Below, piece by piece: positions 57,101 to 64,000 of a DNA stretch of 64,000 nucleotides. Location: assembly GCA_963082975.1 (NCBI GenBank), contig OY720344.1:69034546-69098545 (forward strand). Reading direction: 5' to 3'. This stretch comes from Labia minor (taxonomy: Eukaryota; Arthropoda; Insecta; Dermaptera; Spongiphoridae). Numbering within the stretch: the stretch's first letter is position 1; each line of letters begins with the position of its first letter. The notes under the pieces are model-generated. The model was not told the origin of the DNA. It searched no databases and worked only from the letters and a program-made list of their open reading frames with translations. The position numbers were made by a program, and so were the translations under genes.

Positions 57101-60100
57101 TCAATCATCTTCATCCTTCAACATTGGAATTAGCTTTGTCACATGGAATAGACTTGTATCTTGGTTTTTTTTTCCAGATCTTATTTTATAAATCGAATGT
57201 GAGATTTTCTCTTCTATTGTAAATGGTCCGATTCTTAGTTCATCTAACTTCTTCCTGTTGAGTCTATTCCCGTTTTCTATAAATACCATATCTCCCACCT
57301 TGAATCCGTGATGTTTTCTATCTTTATCAAATATACTTTTATTATAATTATGTGACCTCAATGTTCTTTCCAATGCCAATTGCTTATCTCTAATCCAGTC
57401 TTCTCCGTTTTTCTTTTTTCTTAATTCCTCTGGTACGTTACTGGTGTCTGTGCCATGTAACAAGTACTCTGGTGTAAATCCTGTGATCGTGTGTTCCAGT
57501 TTATTATATTTGTTCGCACATTCTCTCGCTATAGATGTCCACGCTTTCTTTTTTGTTTCCTCGTTTATTTTACATCTTATTTTATTTATTAACGTCTGGT
57601 TTAGTCTCTCATTCAGACCGTTAGAAAATGGTGCATTTATTGCAGTAAAAATTAATTTCACTTCTTTCTCTTCTAAATAATTCTTAAACTCTCTCGAATT
57701 TATTCCAGGGTATTGATCCGCTAAGATTGTTCCGATTTTATTTATTTCTAGTGCAGTTTGAATCAATTTTATAAAATCATTAGCGTTCTGAGTTTTTGAT
57801 GTTAAGATAAACGCATACCTTGTGAAATGATCGACCAGTAGATGTAGATACTTTTTTGTCGACCTCGTGCCTCCAAATCCCCCAATAGTATCTATGGACA
57901 TAATTTGAAAAGCTTCAGTCGCTGGCCCCAATTGTGACAATGAGCCAAACTTATGTTGTCCTCTCGATTTATTCATAATACATATTTCACATTCCTTACA
58001 GATTTTTTTTATATTTTTCATTAAATTTTTAGCAGTATAATATGGGCTTATTTTCATTACTGTTTGTGTTATCCCTGTGTGACACCATTCTTTGTGTATT
58101 CTTTTTATTAAATCAATACTGAATTTTTCAGATAATATGATTTTCTCTTTCTTTCTATATTTCTTATAGTATATTCCATTCTTCTTTATCAATCTCTCTC
58201 CCTTATTTTGTAATAATATGTTGTTCATTTGATCTAATTTTATTTCATCTATTTCCATAAAATTCACTGTTCTCAATAAGTCCTCTTCCTCTTCCATTTT
58301 TGATTCTAGCACGGGGTTTCTACTTAAACAGTCAGCTTCCGCATTAATTTTCCCTGGGACATACTTAATTTTAAAATCGTATTGAGATAGGTAGTGGGTT
58401 AAATCACCTAATTCTTCGTCTGTTCGTGCTTTTAAATTCATATTTTCTAGTGGTTTGTGGTCAGAGTATATTTCAAAGTATCTCCCTATCAACCAGTGCT
58501 GCCAGTATTTTATTGCCTCTTTTATAGCTAAACATTCAAGATATATGGCTTTCTTCCTTTTCTGTGTTTCATTAAGTTTTTTTGAGAAGTAGGCTACAGG
58601 TTTTTCTTTTCCATCATCCTGGGTTTGTTTAAATATTGCGCCTATTCCTTCAATTGATGCATCCATATATATCTTGATTGGAAGATCTTTGTCAAATATC
58701 TCCAGCACTGGCTGAGCACAAAGCATTTCTTTTATCCTCGTAAAGACTTTCTCGCAGTCCTCTGTCCATATGAATTTTACATTCTTTCTCAATAATTGAT
58801 GTAGCGGATCTAATAATATTGAGCTTTTTTCTATATATTCATGGTAAAAATTTATTTTCCCCAGGAATTGTCTGATTTGCTTCTGAGTGGTAGGGGTCGG
58901 GAAATTCTTTATCGATATTATATTATCATTCACAGGTGTTACTGAATTTTCACCTATTATATGCCCCAAATATCTAACTGAACTGGCCGCAAACATACAT
59001 TTCTTGAATTTCAGTCTGAACCCTTCCTCCTTTATTGCATTCAATACTCTCTTGATATGTCCCAGATGTTCTTCGAACGTTATTGAGTGTATTAGAATGT
59101 CATCTATATAGTTTACCGAAAATTCGATTAATCCATGTTTTCTCAATATGTTACTTAGAATTCTTTGGAAAATAGGTGGGGACGTTTTTAAGCCGAATGG
59201 TAGACACGTCCATTGGAAGTGTCCATCTTGCGTTACAAATCCAGTTTTTCTTCTATCTTCAATTCTCAATGGTATTGACCAAAAAGCTGAATTTATGTCT
59301 AGCGTCGTGAAATATCTGCAGTTTCTGGCTCTCATTATAATATCATCTATCAAAGGAAATGGTTGTGCTTGAGGCACAATGTTTTTGTTTAAATCTCTGA
59401 AGTCTATACACATGCGTGTCTTTCCTTCATCTTTTTTATACGCTAGCGTGACAGGTGCAGCGAAAGGACTATAAGATTCTTCGATCAAATTCTTCTCAAG
59501 TAATTTGGCTATTTGTTTCTCTATTTCCTTTTTGTCGTCTATACTACATCTATATGGTCTTTTACTGCAGTACTTCTCCACTATCAAGTCAATCCTAGCT
59601 TCGTACTCGTTAACAGTCCCAATATCATATTTATCTCTTGCAAATATCGATTTATTGTTATCTATTAATTTTTCTATCTTAATCTTTTTTTTCTTATCCA
59701 AATGTTCTATATTCATATGAAATTCCTCTGTTTCCATGTGTTCATTAAAATTAACCGAGCTTATAGCTCCATTCTCTCTTTTACTTTTCATCCCTGGTTT
59801 ACTTATCTCTTCTATTTTCTGAGAGACTTCTAAATTTTCACTCAATCTCAGTTTGAAAATGGGAATTAAATCTAATCCTATTATGAAATCTTCGAAATCT
59901 TCTCTTTCCACTATGTATACGTCCACTTCTTTTTCTATATTAAGTATCTTTATTTTTAGTCTCACTAATCCATTTGTATAATTCACACCATTGATAGACC
60001 TTAAACATATTTTGTTTACATCTTCTCTATTATTTCTTATTTTTATCCATTTTGAGTTTAATAAGGAGACCTGAGAACCTGGATCATATGTTCCCATTAT

Positions 60101-60157
60101 CTCCATATTATCTCCAATTAACGTTTTAAGTCTGATCAATGGTGTGATTGTCCGTTT
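57101..60157 (-). CDS. pol: Ty3/Gypsy Pol polyprotein (complete-looking)
   Basis: Retrotransposon polyprotein, about 1,012 residues from 60,139, without stops. Order: aspartic protease (DPGS at residues 19-22 instead of the usual D-S/T-G, then IIGLDLIPIF near 90); reverse transcriptase (DINSAFWSIPLRIEDRRKTG, LPFGLKTSPPIFQ, catalytic YIDD near 343); RNase H (IYMDASIEGIGAIFKQ near 490, SDHKPLENMNLKARTDEELG near 558); integrase with HHCC finger (HKEWCH..CKECEIC near 681-725), catalytic D near 747 (SIDTIGGF), D in LADQYPG, E in NERLNQ near 840; GPFTIEEKISHSIY module near 976. It has no ATG start: its frame is entered by -1 shift from gag at 60,154-60,160 (formal first codon TTG at 60,139). No env follows. 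The Pro in the protease site is the only questionable catalytic position. Confidence 0.93.
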   Translation of the reverse strand, partial: KRTITPLIRLKTLIGDNMEIMGTYDPGSQVSLLNSKWIKIRNNREDVNKICLRSINGVNYTNGLVRLKIKILNIEKEVDVYIVEREDFEDFIIGLDLIPIFKLRLSENLEVSQKIEEISKPGMKSKRENGAISSVNFNEHMETEEFHMNIEHLDKKKKIKIEKLIDNNKSIFARDKYDIGTVNEYEARIDLIVEKYCSKRPYRCSIDDKKEIEKQIAKLLEKNLIEESYSPFAAPVTLAYKKDEGKTRMCIDFRDLNKNIVPQAQPFPLIDDIIMRARNCRYFTTLDINSAFWSIPLRIEDRRKTGFVTQDGHFQWTCLPFGLKTSPPIFQRILSNILRKHGLIEFSVNYIDDILIHSITFEEHLGHIKRVLNAIKEEGFRLKFKKCMFAASSVRYLGHIIGENSVTPVNDNIISIKNFPTPTTQKQIRQFLGKINFYHEYIEKSSILLDPLHQLLRKNVKFIWTEDCEKVFTRIKEMLCAQPVLEIFDKDLPIKIYMDASIEGIGAIFKQTQDDGKEKPVAYFSKKLNETQKRKKAIYLECLAIKEAIKYWQHWLIGRYFEIYSDHKPLENMNLKARTDEELGDLTHYLSQYDFKIKYVPGKINAEADCLSRNPVLESKMEEEEDLLRTVNFMEIDEIKLDQMNNILLQNKGERLIKKNGIYYKKYRKKEKIILSEKFSIDLIKRIHKEWCHTGITQTVMKISPYYTAKNLMKNIKKICKECEICIMNKSRGQHKFGSLSQLGPATEAFQIMSIDTIGGFGGTRSTKKYLHLLVDHFTRYAFILTSKTQNANDFIKLIQTALEINKIGTILADQYPGINSREFKNYLEEKEVKLIFTAINAPFSNGLNERLNQTLINKIRCKINEETKKKAWTSIARECANKYNKLEHTITGFTPEYLLHGTDTSNVPEELRKKKNGEDWIRDKQLALERTLRSHNYNKSIFDKDRKHHGFKVGDMVFIENGNRLNRKKLDELRIGPFTIEEKISHSIYKIRSGKKNQDTSLFHVTKLIPMLKDEDD

Positions 60158-61248
60158 TTTTTCTCTGCATTTAGATCTACTTCTATTAATGCATTGGTTC
60201 CTATAACTGTGCGTTTTTTATTTTCTTCCAGTTTAAACCAGCATTTATCTTCTGGGTGGTATCTTACACCTTTGCCCATATCTTCACATATCCTGCACGG
60301 TTTTTTTTCTACATTTTTAAATTCATATTCTGGTTTACCCCCTTTTTTAAAAATTTTTTTCTTGTCTATCATTCCTTCCATCTTCTGTAATTCATTAATC
60401 AACATTTTTGTATTTTTTATTTCATCCCTGTCAATTTTTTTCCTGATAATTTCTGGTAAACCAAATGCAATTCTATCAATCATTGTGTCAGTATCCATGT
60501 CCTTATTTATTTCTAATAATAGTCTCTCCTTCTTGATTGCATATTGAACTAGAGAACCTTCTTTGTACTTAAAATGATGAGCATATGCTCTGCTACTCCA
60601 CCCTTTATTCGAAAATGTTTCTATCAATTCTTGTTTCCATCCATTCCAATCGTTTTCATATTCTTCTTTAATTATTGTAGAAGTGTACCAATCTCGGCAA
60701 GTTTCATCTAAAAACATTCTTAATATTTCAATTTTGGTTTCATCTTTCACTATTTTAAATCTCTTGCATTCATTTTCAAATGTTTCGAGCCATTGTTTAA
60801 CATTAGATGTTTTATAGTTAAATTTTTCTATCACAAATTTATCTACTATGTGTTTTAAATTTTTCTCTTCATCTTTTTTTTCCGATTTTTCCACTAATTT
60901 TTCCAGTATCTTCGCCAAGTCTGACTGTTCATCGTTATTAATTTGAGATATTTTTTTTAAATATTTACCTCCAAACTGGAGATTATGATCTTCATCTAAA
61001 TATATTTTTTTTAATTCCTTAGATAGTGTTATCCATATTTCTATCTCATCATTCCTTTTTTCTAATGAACCACGTACCTTTTTATAAGCATCCGTCATTC
61101 TTAATTCCTCATGACTATCTGCATAAATGAGTTCACCTGGGAAGATATATTTTTGCCCTTCTTCAGTTCCAATAGACGTTATAGCTATTAGTGTAGTCTT
61201 TGGCTCCTTTGGAGAGGCTACAGCCTTGAATACGAATTTCAATTTCAT
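60136..61248 (-). CDS. gag: Gypsy Gag-like protein
   Basis: 370-codon frame starting at an ATG at 61,248, only 28 bp inside the 5' LTR. It has lysine/glutamate-rich helices, a central block VKQWLETFENECKRFKI..DWYTSTI typical of retrotransposon Gag capsid regions, and near the C-terminus CRICEDMGKGVRYHPEDKCW, a CX2CX9HX4C zinc knuckle, longer in the middle than the standard CX4HX4C form. It would form the particle and bind element RNA. It ends in a TGA at 60,136-60,138, after the AAAAAAC slippery heptamer at 60,154-60,160 that gives access to pol. Confidence 0.88.
   Translation of the reverse strand: MKLKFVFKAVASPKEPKTTLIAITSIGTEEGQKYIFPGELIYADSHEELRMTDAYKKVRGSLEKRNDEIEIWITLSKELKKIYLDEDHNLQFGGKYLKKISQINNDEQSDLAKILEKLVEKSEKKDEEKNLKHIVDKFVIEKFNYKTSNVKQWLETFENECKRFKIVKDETKIEILRMFLDETCRDWYTSTIIKEEYENDWNGWKQELIETFSNKGWSSRAYAHHFKYKEGSLVQYAIKKERLLLEINKDMDTDTMIDRIAFGLPEIIRKKIDRDEIKNTKMLINELQKMEGMIDKKKIFKKGGKPEYEFKNVEKKPCRICEDMGKGVRYHPEDKCWFKLEENKKRTVIGTNALIEVDLNAEKKNGQSHH
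60154..60160 (-). promoter_or_regulatory. programmed -1 frameshift site A-AAA-AAC
   Basis: On the minus strand the gag codons AAA AAA AAC form the canonical heptamer; after a -1 slip the next codon is CGG and the frame runs without stop into pol. The gag stop follows five codons later. Confidence 0.8.
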
Positions 61249-61276
61249 TTTTGACGAAAATTGTCGTTTTATAATA

Positions 61277-61591
61277 TGTTTATGAGTAAAGGGTTAAAAT
61301 AACAAACCAAATTAGTTTCTCTGAAAATAAGAGATTTATATTTTGATTATTCAATGTTTCTTTTTACAAATTATATACAAATTTACAAATTTACCTGAAA
61401 ATAAGAGAAACGACAATTAAGATTTATTATTCGTCTCTTTTACAATTCTTCTGTAGTTAATTCAATTTATTTATTTTTACAATATTTATGTCTTGCCTGT
61501 CATCTATATCTGCTAATATAGATGATCAGAGACCTCTAGCAGAAGTTCTAGAAGCGCGCGCCATATTTAAAGAGAATATATTCTCTTTACA
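61277..61591 (-). mobile_element. Gypsy 5' LTR (315 bp)
   Basis: Copy of 56,752-57,066, no difference seen by eye. Flanked outside by (TA)n. The inner side has no TGG-starting primer site. Confidence 0.92.
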
Positions 61592-62290
61592 TATATATAT
61601 ATAAAGATTAAATGAAAGCGTAGGAAGTTTGTCATTCTTGCTAGTGTTTGAAAGCGATGCTCTTGGATCAGGATTTGCTATTTGAATCAACCTGTTGTAG
61701 TTGTCATTTAACACGATTGTTCCATTTTCACTTTACTCTGAGATACTTACAAATTCCCTCTATTCTGCTTTGACTAGAATAAATTTTAAGTAAACTAACT
61801 GTGCTTTATTGAACCTTTTCATTGAAAATGTTGTATAAACTCAGTTTACATCATATTTTAATGTTACAATTGCTTTCTAAACAAACCTTTCCTTTCGAAA
61901 TGAAACTTATTTATAGATGTTATAGAAACATATATCTAAAATTGTCCTCTATTCGTTGGAAGTGGTTTTTTTCAGGGTGTATTAATTACCTCCCATCTAT
62001 TAAATGGAATTTTTAACAATCGTTTTATTTTATAACCCTGTCACTCCAATTGAAAAATATTGTTTCCTTTATATGGTCCACTCTTCTATATATACAAATT
62101 ATTTTCTGTACACGTTTGATTTGGTATATAAAAAAAATATACTAACGATATATTTATATATAAAATGATAGAACCTGTAGAAGAGTACGTAGTAGACAAT
62201 TTGATCAAGACTGCGGGCTCATCCTAAACTTTTTAAATTTTTTCTCCAATTGCAATATTCGATTACTAATCGATTATCTCTGTTCTCAAA
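61592..62290. other. AT-rich gap with small unrecognised ORFs
   Basis: A 62-codon minus frame (61,526-61,714) overlaps the LTR; its part outside has QIANPDPRASLSNTSKNDKL. A 20-codon plus frame at 62,165-62,227 (MIEPVEEYVVDNLIKTAGSS) is unusually non-AT-like but too short to judge. Confidence 0.3.
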
Positions 62291-62296
62291 TAAAAT

Positions 62297-62716
62297 AAGT
62301 TGACCTGTGGCCAGGTCCGAACCGACCGACGGTTTGAAATAAATTAATTTCCAGCTACAGAAACAATTTCAAATAATTTAAATCTATTCTATCTATTAAT
62401 GTAATAAAAAACAGATAGGGATATAACATAAATATTTTTAATTTTATTTTATTTATAATATATATGCAAGACCAGGCTGTGACGTCATGAATGGCTGGAT
62501 GACGTCATATAATTTTAAATTAAGAAAAAAACTAATAAAGATGATTTTTCTCGAGAATAAACTGTACACATCTATACGGACGGACGGACAGACATCATGC
62601 TAAAAATACTTTTTTCTGTTAAGAAAATGCATGATTTGTGGAGATATGTAAAAATCTCCACATGTGAAATTTGGTGTGAAAACAATACCTCCCTTACTAT
62701 CGTTGGTCGGTAAAAA
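62297..62716 (+). repeat. dispersed repeat R3, copy 2
   Basis: Same ends and orientation as 34,290-34,935 but about 190 bp of the centre missing. Keeps both TGACGTCA sites (62,480-62,487 and 62,500-62,507) at the same 20 bp spacing. Confidence 0.85.
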
Positions 62717-63771
62717 GGTGAGATGATTTTGTGGCCAAACTTTTAAACATTTTTGATTTTTTTTATCCAATTTTTTTCAATATGGTTTGTAAAAAAAAGT
62801 TCAGATGATTTCGCGATGCTCTGAACCATGGCCCACCCCCTGTTTGGTTTAGAGAATGATTGTTTACGCATAGCTACAACATTTTGAATTTGCCACCCCT
62901 TTCTATATATATATATATGGAGAGCAGAAATTGCAGACATTCAATTGCTAGTCTTTAGTTCTTAGTTTTAGTTTTAAGAAACTCAACACACACCTTTTCG
63001 GCCTTGTATGATTTTTGTAACAAGTTCACAAATAAACTTCTATTTCCTTCTTTATAAAATTCGCCTTTTATTGTTACCTTTTAACTACCTACTATCCTAG
63101 TAGGAAGGTAAGCACATAACTAGTTCCTTTTGCATAAACCGTAATAACCAATAATTATTTTATATCATTTATATTTTCTTTTTATTTAATTTCAATTATA
63201 TTAAATATATTTTATCTTAAAATTAAAAATTTAATTGACTTTTATTTTCTTTCAATAACCTTTCTTACAATTCGATTAAAAATTTTTATTTATTCATTTC
63301 GAACAAATTATATTTGTAGTTTTTGCCGGGTACCTTTTATTTTCTTTCAATAACCTTTACAATCTTCCTTTCCAAGAAGTCCGATAGCCCATATCCTATC
63401 CTCATTACACTTATTTTGCATATTTTATATAAATATTGCTGGCGACACACACGGTCAACCCCCTTTTATCATATATCATTTATTCCTTACCTTTAATTCA
63501 TTTTCACCACTATTTTTCCCATACCATTTATTAAACCAGGCGAAAGCTATCCCTCGCCCCTCCAATGATACAGTGCAATTAGTCAGAATGCAATTAAGGA
63601 AAAACATTAATAATATAATAAAATTTATTTTATTTTTTATAAATTATGTATTTATTATTTGTATATGTAATTAAAAAAAATATAACAAATATTTGTTGAT
63701 TTATACTAGCTATTCTAGACTCGAAATACAATAATTAACAAACAATTTTTATAACGAAAAATCAAAATATA
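62717..63771. other. AT-rich gap; possible LTR-like stretch
   Basis: At about 62,890-63,060 a TATA-rich box, then CAACACACACC and an AATAAA signal resemble the promoter and R region of an LTR, but no ends or duplicates were found. 63,435-63,530 resembles 24,690-24,785. Confidence 0.3.
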
Positions 63772-64000
63772 TTAGATAAGTCTCATGTATATATTCAATA
63801 AATCACAGGGTGATTGTTGATTTATATTTGATAAATATATATCGGCATTTTTTGCCATTAATTTTTTTCTTAATTTAGTTTTATTGGACATAACGGCATA
63901 GTGTAATGCCGTATTGAGTAGACTGTCTTGATGATTGATATTAGAATTAGAATTAATTAATAGATCACATAAGGAGTCATTTTCTATTTCCGATAAAGCT
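63772..64000 (-). CDS. ankyrin-repeat protein, C-terminal end (partial)
   Basis: The last 75 codons of a minus-strand gene that continues beyond the window; the stop is the TAA at 63,772-63,774. It contains one full ankyrin repeat, NINHQDSLLNTALHYAVMSN with KLMAKNADIY, and the start of another, LSNINQQSPCDLLNIY. The conserved TALHYA core, the Leu/Ala helix positions and the NADI turn are all there. Ankyrin repeats are protein-binding scaffolds. No interruption is visible. The protein identity, number of repeats and other domains cannot be told; host gene is more likely than a mobile element because no transposon sequence adjoins. Confidence 0.75.
   Translation of the reverse strand, partial: ALSEIENDSLCDLLINSNSNINHQDSLLNTALHYAVMSNKTKLRKKLMAKNADIYLSNINQQSPCDLLNIYMRLI

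Noticed and set aside
57444-60547. Several plus-strand ORFs opposite gag and pol
   Set aside because: Antisense shadows of the intact minus-strand genes.

Overview
The window is strongly AT-rich animal DNA that is almost entirely transposable-element derived. The element set (several mariner families, hAT, piggyBac, Helitrons with the CTCCGAAACGGCTGGACCGA-type 5' terminus, RTE-like and R1/Jockey-like non-LTR elements, Ty3/Gypsy elements) and the lack of any operon structure point to an invertebrate nuclear genome, most likely an arthropod. The species cannot be named from this sequence. There is no CRISPR array, rRNA or convincing intact tRNA gene. Only two pieces look like host genes: a possible first coding exon with a signal peptide (37,730-37,775, minus) behind a GC-richer promoter-like stretch, and the last 75 codons of an ankyrin-repeat protein cut by the right edge (63,772-64,000, minus). 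Layout: 0.4-0.9 kb unrecognised ORF; 1-3.1 kb mariner remnant, a dispersed repeat and a fold-back element; 4.7-6.4 kb broken hAT; 7-7.9 kb Gypsy and non-LTR scraps; 10.1 kb solo LTR with target duplication; 10.5-14.4 kb one RTE-like element split around a second, opposite non-LTR element, followed by Gypsy integrase debris; 16-21.3 kb a Helitron-class element with PIF1 helicase but no HUH nuclease core, and an internally deleted sister at 38.8-39.3 kb; 27.6-30.7 kb damaged Gypsy; 30.7-31.8 kb two GC-rich LTRs around a zinc-finger-like ORF; 32-34.9 kb Helitron 3' end, mariner, and a repeat carrying paired TGACGTCA sites; 39.3-43.1 kb SINE-like, non-LTR and piggyBac remnants; 46.7-50.7 kb dispersed repeats, mariner, R1/Jockey and hAT scraps; 51.6-55.4 kb two Helitrons directly in tandem, each carrying the same type of reverse-transcriptase tail; 55.5-56.6 kb deletion-derivative mariner and repeat; 56.75-61.59 kb a Ty3/Gypsy element with matching LTRs and open gag and pol joined by a -1 slippery site, the only element that looks recently active; 62.3 kb to the end repeats and the ankyrin gene end. 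The genes do not form a pathway; the biology is mobile-element turnover: nested insertions, solo-LTR formation, deletion derivatives, and sequence capture by rolling-circle elements.
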